IMG/VR virus record: IMGVR_UViG_3300033153_004338
Span: 1 to 28,394 of that record
Length of the DNA: 28,394 nt
Origin: a virus
Reading direction: 5' to 3' (one strand)
The notes under the pieces are model-generated. The model was not told the DNA's origin. It did not search any database and saw nothing but the letters and a program-made list of their open reading frames with translations. The position numbers and the translations under genes are program-made. Shown here one piece after another: positions 12,638 to 21,164 of the stretch. Positions within the stretch are counted from its first letter, which is position 1; each line of letters begins with the position of its first letter.

Positions 12638-13929
12638 TGAGTACCATTCCCACATATGAACCAGATGTAGACTTATCAAATGTTCTAAACAAGACAGTTA
12701 ATGATATATTCAAGCCAACCTTTAGAAATCAAGATAGATATTTAGTCCTCTTTGGAGGCGCGGGAAGCGGCAAAAGTAGGTATGTAGCACAAAAGATACT
12801 ATACAGACTTATCTATGAAGAAAACCACCGCTTTTTAATTGTTCGTAAAGTAGAAAAAACTCTTAAACTTTCGGTATTCCAACTCTTTAAAGATTACATT
12901 CATAAATGGGACATAGCTTCTAAGTTCAAGATAACTGTTTCACCAATGAAAATAACACACATAGCAAGCGGAAACACTATTGATTTCATGGGAGTTGATA
13001 ACCCAGAGAAGTTAAAGTCAATAGAGGGCATCACTTCTTTATGGATAGAGGAAGCAAGTGAATTAGAAGAGGACGACTTCAACGAACTTGACAGACGGAT
13101 AAGAGGAAATACAAAACACTACAAGCAGATCATAATAACTTTTAACCCTATTAGTCATTTACATTGGCTAAAGTCTCGCTTTATTGATAATCCGCCTCTA
13201 AACTGCACCACTTTAAAAACTACATATCTTGACAATAGATTCATTGATGATGTTTACATCGGTGTTCTTTTAGAGATGGAAAAGTATGACTTGCAGCAGT
13301 ATAGGATATACGCTCTTGGCGAATGGGGTATTCTAAATCAAAATATTATACACCATAGGTACGATTTTAAAAGACATATTTCAGATAAGACAGTTAAAGA
13401 CTTTTATACACTTCACATAGGAATAGATTTTAATATAGGTGGTTGTGTTGGTGTTGCATTAGGTGAAGATAATCAAGGCATCTCTCATGTAGTAGATGAG
13501 TTTTGTGTGTATGATACTGAAATGATAATACAAGAGTTAATAGCAAGATACCCGAACAAAAGCATAACCCTATACCCTGACGCAAGTGGTAGCAATAGAA
13601 GCACAAGCAGTAGACAAACTGATGTTGATATGTTAAAAGGGGCAGGATTTTACTGTGTAGTACCAGACGCAAACGGCGCAACAGCTACAAGATATAACGC
13701 TTGTAATAGAAAGTTTATGGATAATGAAATACTTATCAATCCAAGAACAACATCAAAAACAAACGAGAGTCTACAAGTTCATGCATATGATGAAAAAGGT
13801 ATGCCAGAGAAGTTTAAAGACCATAAAGGTGGCGCGGTTGACGACTATACAGATGCATTTGGTTATATAATAGTGAGGCTTTACCCGATAGTCGTACCAT
13901 TAACCAGAGTGAAGATGGGCGGTACATAG
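12637..13929 (+). CDS. terL: Terminase large subunit
   Basis: The 430-aa packaging motor has a Walker A motif GGAGSGKS (residues 40-47), a Walker B SLWIEEA (134-140), and the coupling motif ITFNP (around 167-171). The C-terminal RNase-H-like nuclease has acidic residues in HIGIDFNIGG (264), YPDASG (315) and VDDYTDAFGY (402-406). This is the Terminase_3/PBSX-type architecture, which hydrolyses ATP to fill the procapsid and cuts concatemeric DNA. It is complete and follows terS directly, with an extended -10 promoter for the portal gene after its stop. Confidence 0.95.
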   Translation: MSTIPTYEPDVDLSNVLNKTVNDIFKPTFRNQDRYLVLFGGAGSGKSRYVAQKILYRLIYEENHRFLIVRKVEKTLKLSVFQLFKDYIHKWDIASKFKITVSPMKITHIASGNTIDFMGVDNPEKLKSIEGITSLWIEEASELEEDDFNELDRRIRGNTKHYKQIIITFNPISHLHWLKSRFIDNPPLNCTTLKTTYLDNRFIDDVYIGVLLEMEKYDLQQYRIYALGEWGILNQNIIHHRYDFKRHISDKTVKDFYTLHIGIDFNIGGCVGVALGEDNQGISHVVDEFCVYDTEMIIQELIARYPNKSITLYPDASGSNRSTSSRQTDVDMLKGAGFYCVVPDANGATATRYNACNRKFMDNEILINPRTTSKTNESLQVHAYDEKGMPEKFKDHKGGAVDDYTDAFGYIIVRLYPIVVPLTRVKMGGT

Positions 13930-13940
13930 AATCGAATATA

Positions 13941-13949
13941 TGATATAAT
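13941..13949 (+). promoter_or_regulatory. Late promoter, extended -10 (TGATATAAT)
   Basis: TGATATAATTAGAACA lies 23 bp before the portal start. Similar TGATATAATTA boxes precede the genes at 16961, 26405 and 27940, so this is a repeated phage promoter type for host sigma-70. No convincing -35 is visible. Confidence 0.65.
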
Positions 13950-13971
13950 TAGAACAAAAAAGTGAGTTGCC

Positions 13972-15429
13972 ATGTCCACAGTAGATACAAAGCACGAACA
14001 ATACACAGATAATGTAACCACTTGGAAGTTTTTAAGGGATTCTGTAGAGGGAAGCAAAGCGATAAAAGCAGGCGGCACTACTTATGTTCCAAGTCTTGAC
14101 GGGCAAACCGACACAGAATACAAAGCTATGGCCAACCGTCCATCATACGAAAACTTCACTCAAAGAACTCTTGACGGCTTAACGGGCTTAATCTTCTCAA
14201 AAGAGCCTATATTCACAGCTCCAAAAGCACTTATGGATTTAAAAGAAAACATTGACGCTCAAGGTAAAACGCTCACAGACTTGGCACAAGAAACAGTTGA
14301 GGAAGTTGAAACAGTTGGTCGTGTTGGTTTACTTGTTGACGCTCCAAGTGTTGATGTAGCAGGCATGACAGAAGCAGATGCGGAAGCTCTTAATCTAAGA
14401 CCGTTTATAAGAATGTACGCTACAGAAAGTATAATCAATTGGAAGCATGAAATAATAAACAATCAGCAAGTCTTATCAATGGTAGTTTTAATGGAAGAAA
14501 AGGACGAGTGGGTAGATATGTTCACTAATAAGCCGAAGACCTTTTATAGAGTGCTTCATTTAGTAGAGGGTGTATATACCCAAACAATCTTTGAGGAAGT
14601 AGCAGAAGGAACGGCAAAGACTTTTATACAAGGCGATATAGTACAACCTAGAATCAAAGGAAAAGCTTTATCTTCAATTCCTTTCATTCCAATTACTCCA
14701 ACATCATTAGAAATCACACCCGCTAAATCTCCTCTATATGATCTAGCAGATGTAAACTTAACCCACTTCAAAACAAATGTTGACTACTATCACGGCATGC
14801 ACTTTACAGCACTGCCAACAGGATGGGGTGCAGGTGTTCAGATGAAAGATGGAGACAGCATAGCACTTGGTGGCTCAAAGTTTCACCTATTCGACAATCC
14901 ACAAGCTAAACTAGAATTCTTAGAGTTTAAAGGTGATGGACTTGGTACTCTGGAGAGAGAGAAAAAAGAACTTAAAAGCACAATGACAATACTTGGCGCA
15001 AACTTATTAACTTCTGATAAGAATGTTGCAGAAGCAGAAAACACAGTTGCTATGCGAAGCGCAGGGGAAAGAGCAACTTTAGTGTCTATTGCTAACACTT
15101 GCTCAAGAGGAATAAAGAGCGCACTTGACATAATGGCGGAATGGTTAGGCACAAGTGGCGAAGTATCGTATAAGTTAAATACTGACTATCAACTAACTGA
15201 AATGAATCCTCAGATGATAAAAGCCCTGGTAGAAACTTGGCAAATGGGCGGACTTTCTCAAGAAGATATATTTTTACAATTCCAAAAAGGGGAAATAGTC
15301 AGCGAAACTGAAAACTATGAGGAATGGCAGGCAAAACTAGAAGTGGAAGCACCTCTACTATCAGCACCCCCTGAAACTGAGAAAAATAATTCAACACTTG
15401 ACGCAATCAGAAACAAACTAGGCTTATAA
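13972..15429 (+). CDS. Portal protein (DUF4055 family)
   Basis: The 485-aa protein shows the DUF4055 portal pattern: an N-terminal KFLRDSVEGSKAIKAGGTTY-VP region, NRPSYENFTQRTLDGLTGLI (residues about 55-75), and FHLFDNPQAKLEFLEFKGDG followed by the long tunnel-type helix region (EKKELKSTMTILGANLL). Portals form the dodecameric channel at one capsid vertex where the terminase docks. It follows terL, as expected, and has its own promoter. The start has only a weak AGTGAG ribosome site. The C-terminal 40 residues are a flexible acidic tail. Confidence 0.85.
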   Translation: MSTVDTKHEQYTDNVTTWKFLRDSVEGSKAIKAGGTTYVPSLDGQTDTEYKAMANRPSYENFTQRTLDGLTGLIFSKEPIFTAPKALMDLKENIDAQGKTLTDLAQETVEEVETVGRVGLLVDAPSVDVAGMTEADAEALNLRPFIRMYATESIINWKHEIINNQQVLSMVVLMEEKDEWVDMFTNKPKTFYRVLHLVEGVYTQTIFEEVAEGTAKTFIQGDIVQPRIKGKALSSIPFIPITPTSLEITPAKSPLYDLADVNLTHFKTNVDYYHGMHFTALPTGWGAGVQMKDGDSIALGGSKFHLFDNPQAKLEFLEFKGDGLGTLEREKKELKSTMTILGANLLTSDKNVAEAENTVAMRSAGERATLVSIANTCSRGIKSALDIMAEWLGTSGEVSYKLNTDYQLTEMNPQMIKALVETWQMGGLSQEDIFLQFQKGEIVSETENYEEWQAKLEVEAPLLSAPPETEKNNSTLDAIRNKLGL

Positions 15430-15430
15430 A

Positions 15431-16216
15431 ATGGATGAAGTCTTGTTGCCAACTCTCTTTGAAGCATTAGCAAACTTAAAAGCAAAAACAGATGATTTAG
15501 TAGAAGAGTTAAACAGTTTTGAGGGCGAATACTCAAAAGACCGAGACTTAATCAATAAGCAGATAGAAGACTTAACTGTTCAAATGGATAGACTTATCAA
15601 AGAGGCGGTTAATGCTCTGCCAAAAGCTAAAGACGGCGAAGATGCTGAGATAGACTATAAGCAGATAGAAGACTTTATAAAAGCAGAAGTGGATTTAATA
15701 CCAAAAGCTAAAGACGGTGATGATGCCACAGTAGATTACGAAATCATTTATAATAAAGTCAAAGAGTTAGTAAGTGAAATCCCAAAGCCTAAAAACGGTG
15801 ATGACGCAGTTGTAAACTATGAAAGATTAGAAAATGAAATAAAAAGACTTGTTGATGAAATCCCTATACCAGAAGATGGGAAAGATGCAAGCAACGAGCA
15901 AGTACAAACTAAAGTAAATCAGTGGCTAAACACCCACGAAGAAGAACTTAAAGGCGAAGACGGTCTAAGCATAGATGAGATATACGAAAAGAACGGCTAC
16001 ATAGTAATTACTCTAAGTGATGGCACAATAAAAGAACTAAAACTACCTAAGATTGAAAAGCACATGACAACAGTAAGAGGTGGTGCGGACAATTTTAGCT
16101 ATGATTTAGTAGATAAAGTCGTAACCATACCTTACAATCAGCAATTAATCGTACACGGAGAAATAGACATTCAATCAACTCTTATAATAGATGGCAGGCT
16201 AATTCTTGAACTGTGA
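15431..16216 (+). CDS. Coiled-coil structural protein with PKxKDGDDA repeats
   Basis: The first 70 residues are an amphipathic coiled coil (KAKTDDLVEELNSFEGEYSK). Four imperfect repeats of about 32 residues follow, each carrying (L/I)PK(A/P)K(D/N)G(E/D)DA, (L/I)P(I/K)PEDGKDA or a close variant (around residues 64, 91, 119 and 146). A beta-rich C-terminus (VVTIPYNQQLIVHGEIDIQS) ends the protein. These Asp-Gly-rich repeats resemble short collagen-like or calcium-binding linkers in phage fibres. The gene begins one base after the portal stop, so it may be a head-vertex or fibre-attachment protein. Function inferred. Confidence 0.65.
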   Translation: MDEVLLPTLFEALANLKAKTDDLVEELNSFEGEYSKDRDLINKQIEDLTVQMDRLIKEAVNALPKAKDGEDAEIDYKQIEDFIKAEVDLIPKAKDGDDATVDYEIIYNKVKELVSEIPKPKNGDDAVVNYERLENEIKRLVDEIPIPEDGKDASNEQVQTKVNQWLNTHEEELKGEDGLSIDEIYEKNGYIVITLSDGTIKELKLPKIEKHMTTVRGGADNFSYDLVDKVVTIPYNQQLIVHGEIDIQSTLIIDGRLILEL

Positions 16217-16228
16217 AGCAAAATAAGG

Positions 16229-16306
16229 TATAATATAAATCTAGTTTGAGCCATTTAGCGGTGGCTCGTTTCATTAAAACTAGAAAACATAAACTAGGAA
16301 CTTCAA
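16229..16306 (+). ncRNA. HNH-associated structured leader, copy 1
   Basis: The leader contains a promoter TATAAT (16229-16234), outer arm CTAGTTT (16241-16247) pairing with AAACTAG (16277-16283), and inner hairpin GAGCCA/TGGCTC (16248-16253 with 16262-16267) with loop TTTAGCGG (16254-16261). A second AAACTAG (16291-16297) overlaps the AGGA ribosome site 7 bases before the endonuclease ATG. The 5' arm can pair equally well with either 3' arm. Copies 2 and 3 keep the same plan with compensating changes in the arms. Confidence 0.75.
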
Positions 16307-16921
16307 ATGAAAACTACACAAACAAAAATATGCAACAATTGTAAAATTGAAAAAATAAACACATCTTTTAATAAACATAAAAGAGGGAAGTTTGGCTTAA
16401 GAGCAAACTGTAAAAGTTGTGACAAGCATGAAAATAAACAGCACTCGAGAACAAAAAATGGGCTTATTTCAATAATGTACAGTAGCCAAAAGCACACCTC
16501 AAAGAAAAGAGGACATTCTCTTCCGTCATATACAAAACAACAATTACACAATTGGCTTTTAGATGATTGGCTATTTAATCTATTGTTTAGTAATTGGAGA
16601 AATTGTGGCTTTATTACAGAAATGAAGCCCTCGATAGATAGGTTAAATAACAATATAGGCTATTCTTTTAATAATATTCAAATTACAACATGGAGAGAAA
16701 ATCAATTTAACGCCTATCATGATATGAGAAAAGGAAAATTGACTGTTTCTAGAAGACCGCAAAAAAAAGTAGTTCAATGCTCTATGGATGACATCTATAT
16801 TAAAGAGTTTGTCTCTATGTCGGAAGCTGATAGAATGACAGGGATTGACCAAGCGTCAATATCAAAATGTTGCAACATGAAGCAAAAAACAGCAGGAGGC
16901 TTCACATGGTCTTACGCTTAG
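16307..16921 (+). CDS. HNH homing endonuclease 1 (NUMOD1-type)
   Basis: The 204-aa protein has an N-terminal CxxC...CxxC finger (Cys 9, 12, 35, 38), a basic region, an HNH-like core KPSIDRLNNNIGYSFNNIQI (107-126) with TTWREN, and a C-terminal NUMOD1-type DNA-binding segment (VVQCSMDDIYIKEFVSMSEA, then ISKCCNMKQKTAGGFTWSYA). Free-standing phage homing endonucleases cut a related genome lacking the gene and copy themselves in. It sits between the repeat protein and the fibre gene and carries its own promoter and leader. It is complete, so probably active or recently acquired. Confidence 0.85.
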   Translation: MKTTQTKICNNCKIEKINTSFNKHKRGKFGLRANCKSCDKHENKQHSRTKNGLISIMYSSQKHTSKKRGHSLPSYTKQQLHNWLLDDWLFNLLFSNWRNCGFITEMKPSIDRLNNNIGYSFNNIQITTWRENQFNAYHDMRKGKLTVSRRPQKKVVQCSMDDIYIKEFVSMSEADRMTGIDQASISKCCNMKQKTAGGFTWSYA

Positions 16922-16927
16922 TATCTA

Positions 16928-16936
16928 TGATATAAT
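16928..16936 (+). promoter_or_regulatory. Late promoter, extended -10 (TGATATAAT)
   Basis: TATAAT at 16931-16936 follows TGA, immediately after the HNH gene 1 stop, and is followed by ATTACACA. It should drive the fibre gene at 16961, restoring expression downstream of the inserted endonuclease gene. Confidence 0.65.
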
Positions 16937-16960
16937 TACACAAGAAGTAATGGAGACATA

Positions 16961-18457
16961 ATGAGTAAAATAAGATTTGAAATAACCACAACACCAAGCA
17001 CACCACCAACAGATAAAGTTTTTGTTTACATAGATGAAAGTGATAATCACATCAAGACTATTGATGATACAGGAACAGTTACAGACTTAACCGACACAAC
17101 AGCATACACAGACCAAGAATTTGCCGATAAAGTGGGAGCAGAAACAGAGTTGACTGGGGTTATGTCAATAGAAGATATTGTTTCTCTAAATACGGATATA
17201 AAAAAGATAGACATTATAGAGTTTAACTACTTTATACAAGGGACTAGATATAGTTATGCCGGCGGGACAGCAATAAGCCCAACAATCGGAGCAGGCGACA
17301 GCTCGACATGGGTGGGAGTAGATAGCTCTGGATTACTTTATAGCGAAACAAAATTCACAACAGAGCAAAATAAAACAATTCTGCCTCTTGCAAGATTGCA
17401 AGCAGTTCAAGGACAATCAGGATCAGGAAGTGATTTACAGCCTCCATTGCACTTAACATATTCTGAAAGTCAAAACGGTTTTGTAGACAGAGAATGGGTC
17501 GAGGGAGTTATTGGCGCGTTATATCAAACAGGTGGAACTTTCTCAGAGAATGCAACAAATGCACTACAAGTAGACCAAACATCAGGCTCTTTTCATAATG
17601 CTCAAAGAAAACACCTCGACATAACAGGAAGTTTAAATATCGAGGCTTCTGCTGTGTATCATGTTTCTGGAGCGCCGACAGTTCAAACAAGAGCGACATT
17701 AATAATTCCTAAATACTATGATAATGGCACAGACATAGTGGCGCTTGGCAATAATAAATATGCTTCACACACATTACTAAGAAGTCCGAAAGCTGATGAT
17801 GTTTTTTTCCTTGTGTATTCAAATGCTGAATATGCATCACAAGCAGGAGCAGAACAAGCACCAATAGACTATTCTGTTTTTGTAGACCAAGCTACCTCTA
17901 GTTTAATACCTGTTGCAAGATTTGTATTAAAAGGTGATAGCACAAATATTATAACGATAGTTGACGAAAGACCGTCCATCGGAGCAACACAATCGGCTAT
18001 CATCGGGACAGCTACCGTTCAGCAAGTGTACGATAACTCGACAAACCCTGAAATCATAACAGACTCTACGAGAGGTGCTTTAACGGTACAAGAGGGAACA
18101 GCAGACGATGCAGGACTAGTATATGAGGGCAGAAACAACGCAGGAACAGTCACTTCTAATGTAAATGGAGCAGGTGCAATTAGAGGGAGTGTAGCCTCAG
18201 AAGATAACACGATAGACTTTAGAACAGGCACACACTTTACCTTAACAGCAACCGCAGCAACAATGGGAACTCCAACGGTTACGGGATGTGTAGGTCAAAG
18301 TGGTACAATTACGATTACAACAGCGGAAAACATTACAGGATGGGACGGCTTATATTACTTTCCACAAGACACAGTTCCAACGGACTTAACAGGGATTGAA
18401 ATATTCGGCTATTTTGTAGAAAGTCTTACAGATATAAGAATAGGAAGGGTTCAATAA
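16961..18457 (+). CDS. Fibre-like structural protein
   Basis: This 498-aa protein has a low-complexity Thr/Ser/Asp/Gly-rich composition with repeated short beta strands (SASYVA-like, TLTATAATMGTPTVTGCVGQ), no transmembrane or enzymatic motif, and starts with a short anchor-like domain (IRFEITTTPSTPPTDKVFVY) common at the N-termini of phage fibre proteins. A C-terminal region mentions a ligand-like fold (DGLYYFPQDTVPTDLTGIEI). It is probably a receptor-binding or capsid fibre. ATG follows TGGAGACATA. It overlaps the next gene by one base. Which virion part it attaches to is not visible. Confidence 0.65.
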   Translation: MSKIRFEITTTPSTPPTDKVFVYIDESDNHIKTIDDTGTVTDLTDTTAYTDQEFADKVGAETELTGVMSIEDIVSLNTDIKKIDIIEFNYFIQGTRYSYAGGTAISPTIGAGDSSTWVGVDSSGLLYSETKFTTEQNKTILPLARLQAVQGQSGSGSDLQPPLHLTYSESQNGFVDREWVEGVIGALYQTGGTFSENATNALQVDQTSGSFHNAQRKHLDITGSLNIEASAVYHVSGAPTVQTRATLIIPKYYDNGTDIVALGNNKYASHTLLRSPKADDVFFLVYSNAEYASQAGAEQAPIDYSVFVDQATSSLIPVARFVLKGDSTNIITIVDERPSIGATQSAIIGTATVQQVYDNSTNPEIITDSTRGALTVQEGTADDAGLVYEGRNNAGTVTSNVNGAGAIRGSVASEDNTIDFRTGTHFTLTATAATMGTPTVTGCVGQSGTITITTAENITGWDGLYYFPQDTVPTDLTGIEIFGYFVESLTDIRIGRVQ

Positions 18458-19455
18458 TGTCAATGATGGTGTGTGCGAATGGCGGTAGCGAAAGTGAGCC
18501 GACAGGCAGTAATCTAGCTCTACTTGATTCGTATACAAGCTCTTCTTTAAACGCTGCATCAGGAATTGCAATATCTGGAGATGTCGCATATGTGGCAAGT
18601 GTAACAGCGGATTCAATCACCTCCATTGACATTTCCGACCCAACAAATTTAATAGAACTAGACTCCCACGCAAGCTCTAATCTAAATGTTGCATATGGAA
18701 TTGCAATCTCAGGAGATGTTGCATATGTGGTAAGTATTGTAGCAGACTCTATTACTTCAATAGATATTTCTGACCCGTCTAATTTAATAGAACTAGACTC
18801 TTATGCAAGTTCTACCCATTTAAACGGTGCTTATGGAGTTGCAATATCTGGAAATGTTGCATATGTGGTAAGTCTTACATCGGACTCTATCACCTCGATT
18901 GACATAACTGACCCCTCTAATTTAGTAGAGTTGGATTTTTATTCAAGTTCTAGTTTAAACGGTGCTTTCGGAATTGAAATATCTGGAAATGTTGCTTATG
19001 TAGTGGGTACAGTATCTGACGCTATTACCTCAATCGACATTACTAATCCAGAAAACCTAGTAGAGTTGGATTCTTATACGAGTGCAAACCTCAACAACCC
19101 AAAAGATATAGCAATCTCGGGAGATGTTGCGTATGTGGCTTGCTATGATTCCAATGCTATTACATCAATAGATATTTCTAATCCATCTAATTTAGCGGAG
19201 CTTGATTCTTATGCTAGTGCTACACATCTATCAGGAGCTTATGGAATTGCAATCTCAGGGGATGTTGCATATGTGTCTGGGTATACTTCACTTTCTATCA
19301 CCTCAATAGATATTACAGACCCAGAAAATTTAGCAGAGATAGATTTTTATACGGGAGCTAGTTTGAATGGAGCAAGACATATTGCAATCTCAGGGAACGC
19401 TGCTTATGTAGCGAGTTATACAGCAGATTCAATAACTTCAATTGACATAACATAA
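18457..19455 (+). CDS. Seven-bladed beta-propeller (LVIVD-type repeats), probable receptor-binding accessory
   Basis: After a short Cys/Gly start, seven near-identical repeats of about 45 residues follow. Each reads roughly L-x-x-L-D-S-Y-x-S, then xxGIAISGDVAYVxS and SITSIDIxDPxN. The AYV and SITSID strands are almost invariant, while the segment right after AYV varies between blades, as expected for a binding face. Seven repeats match a full propeller. Similar proteins in bacteria bind ligands or carbohydrates outside the cell. It overlaps the fibre gene stop (TAATG), so it may sit at the fibre tip. High DNA identity between blades makes it a recombination hotspot. Confidence 0.8.
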   Translation: MSMMVCANGGSESEPTGSNLALLDSYTSSSLNAASGIAISGDVAYVASVTADSITSIDISDPTNLIELDSHASSNLNVAYGIAISGDVAYVVSIVADSITSIDISDPSNLIELDSYASSTHLNGAYGVAISGNVAYVVSLTSDSITSIDITDPSNLVELDFYSSSSLNGAFGIEISGNVAYVVGTVSDAITSIDITNPENLVELDSYTSANLNNPKDIAISGDVAYVACYDSNAITSIDISNPSNLAELDSYASATHLSGAYGIAISGDVAYVSGYTSLSITSIDITDPENLAEIDFYTGASLNGARHIAISGNAAYVASYTADSITSIDIT

Positions 19456-19464
19456 GGGGAATAA

Positions 19465-20052
19465 ATGTATTTATACAACAACAACACAAAACAAAAAGAG
19501 AACTTCAAAACAAAACAGTATAGAGATGAAAATAGAAAGGCATATTTGCTTGAAAAGATAACAGACACACAGCTAAATGATTTAGGTCTATATAAGATAG
19601 CGATAGTAGGCTCACCTACACCAGCGAATCATCAAAAAATAGAGATACAAGTAGGCAGTATAATAAATGGTTTATGGACTGAGCCTAAAGTCTTAGTAGA
19701 TTTACCTATAGAGGATTTAAGAACAAAGCTAAAAAATCAGCTTAAAACTAAATCTAATGAAGTTGAAATAGGTGGCATTACAGTCGGTGAGATAGAAGTA
19801 GATACCACAGAAGCCGGACAATCAAAACTAAGCAATGCAGCATTTTTCTCTGATAAAAACCCAAACAAAGAACTAAGCTACCCAAGTGCTACAGGTTGGC
19901 AGAAAGTAACAAACGCTCAACTTCTGGCGATACATGATGCAGTAGGAAACCATAAGTCAAACACATACGACAACGAAATGGCTCACGACATAGCTCTAGA
20001 TAGTGCAGATTTAGCAACACTTCAAAGCTACGATATTTCAACAGGTTGGTAA
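19465..20052 (+). CDS. DUF4376 fibre-associated protein
   Basis: The C-terminal 100 residues match DUF4376: LRTKLKNQLKTKSNEVEIGG, then ITVGEIEVDTTEAGQSKLSN, and a closing TGWQKVTNAQLLAIHDAVGN. DUF4376 proteins typically accompany phage tail fibres, some acting in fibre assembly or as fibre parts. The N-terminal 80 residues are unlike it and contain an extended beta region. GGGGAATAA precedes the start, and it follows the propeller gene by 9 bases, so the three fibre-type genes form one operon. Confidence 0.75.
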   Translation: MYLYNNNTKQKENFKTKQYRDENRKAYLLEKITDTQLNDLGLYKIAIVGSPTPANHQKIEIQVGSIINGLWTEPKVLVDLPIEDLRTKLKNQLKTKSNEVEIGGITVGEIEVDTTEAGQSKLSNAAFFSDKNPNKELSYPSATGWQKVTNAQLLAIHDAVGNHKSNTYDNEMAHDIALDSADLATLQSYDISTGW

Positions 20053-21075
20053 ATGGCTAATATAACAACCTCATTAGCCGATATTTCAATTACAAGAGCT
20101 TTAATACTAGAGCGAGTTAAAAACGGTCTTAGTAATGATGTGGCTTTAGTCTATAAAGAAATTCTTGCAGAGATAGAAGCAAAGATAAGAAGCTATCCTG
20201 AAATGAATATCAAGAACATGAACAAGATCATCAAAGAGATAAAATCAAGTGTGACACCATCTCTAAACATTTATGACGATTTAGCAGACCTAGCAAGTCA
20301 AGAAGCTACATTTATGATGACCTCTATTAATTCAGTAGCCGGATATGACATTATGAGCAAAGTAGTAAATGAATCAACTATCAAAAAACTTGTAAACACT
20401 TCTTTAATGGAGGGAGCGACAATTTCTGATTGGTTCGGATCATTAGAGAAGTCAATTCAAACAGACTTAGAAAGACAAATAAAAATCGGTGTAGTATCAG
20501 GTGAAACAAATCGGGACATCGTTGAGCGTGTTAAAAATGTTATGAACACAAATATAAATCATGCCAAGTCAATAACAAGGACAGCAGTTTCAACAGTCAG
20601 TAATCAAGCGAGACAAGCTGTATATGAAGAGAATAGCGATGTGATTGACGGTTATGAGCATGTTTCAGTACTTGATTCTAGAGTTTCCCTGACTTGTAGT
20701 TCAAGAGATGGGGCAGCATGGGACCTTGAAAAAAAAGGACTCAACACACTAGGCAAGCAAAATAATTATAGAGTGCCTCCTCTTCATTTCAATTGTAGGA
20801 GCATTTTGGTCCCTATCATCAAAGCATGGGAGAACATGAAAGCCTCACTTAAAGGTAAAGTCCCTGAAAGCACAAGGGCTTCGATGGATGGAGCAGTATC
20901 AAGTAAAATTACTTTTAATAAGTGGTTTGAAGGAAAAAGTAGTACATTCCAAGAAGAATATTTAGGGAGGTCCAGATATGATTTATATAAAAAAGGGACC
21001 ATTACTTTTTCGGACCTAGTTAATCAAAGTGGAAGCGTTTTGTCTATTTCTGAATTAAAGCGAAAATATAGCTAA
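20053..21075 (+). CDS. Head morphogenesis protein (SPP1 gp7 / MuF family)
   Basis: The C-terminal half carries the family signature: RTAVSTVSNQARQAVYEEN (176-194), a DSR...C-SSRDG box (208-220), and PPLHFNCRSILVP (242-254). The first 170 residues are helical. In SPP1 and Mu, this minor head protein sits near the portal and helps DNA ejection or head assembly; in many phages it follows the portal gene directly. Here four genes and an endonuclease separate them, which is unusual. The chain extends about 80 residues past the signature without a recognisable toxin domain. Confidence 0.85.
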   Translation: MANITTSLADISITRALILERVKNGLSNDVALVYKEILAEIEAKIRSYPEMNIKNMNKIIKEIKSSVTPSLNIYDDLADLASQEATFMMTSINSVAGYDIMSKVVNESTIKKLVNTSLMEGATISDWFGSLEKSIQTDLERQIKIGVVSGETNRDIVERVKNVMNTNINHAKSITRTAVSTVSNQARQAVYEENSDVIDGYEHVSVLDSRVSLTCSSRDGAAWDLEKKGLNTLGKQNNYRVPPLHFNCRSILVPIIKAWENMKASLKGKVPESTRASMDGAVSSKITFNKWFEGKSSTFQEEYLGRSRYDLYKKGTITFSDLVNQSGSVLSISELKRKYS

Positions 21076-21082
21076 ATAATAA

Positions 21083-21164
21083 TATAATATTTTTCTAATC
21101 ATCGAGACCTTTAGCGGGGTCTCATCCATTAAATGATTAGAAAATGATTGATTAGGACCTACAA
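21083..21164 (+). ncRNA. HNH-associated structured leader, copy 2
   Basis: This copy has TATAAT (21083-21088), outer arm CTAATCAT (21095-21102) pairing with ATGATTAG (21133-21140), and hairpin GAGACC/GGTCTC (21104-21109, 21118-21123) with the identical loop TTTAGCGG (21110-21117). The second 3' arm TGATTAG (21149-21155) overlaps the ribosome site TAGGA. Its arms differ from copies 1 and 3 at several positions yet still pair, which is covariation. Confidence 0.75.

Noticed and set aside
14259-14462. Minus-strand frames inside portal and capsid genes
   Set aside because: They follow the codon shadow of the real genes, with no ribosome sites or motifs.
16229-16306. HEARO / IscB omega-RNA
   Set aside because: The leader is about 80 bases rather than several hundred, and the gene lacks the RuvC-type and PLMP domains of IscB.
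18457-19455. Diversity-generating retroelement target
   Set aside because: The repeats look like a variable target, but no template repeat or reverse transcriptase gene is in the window.
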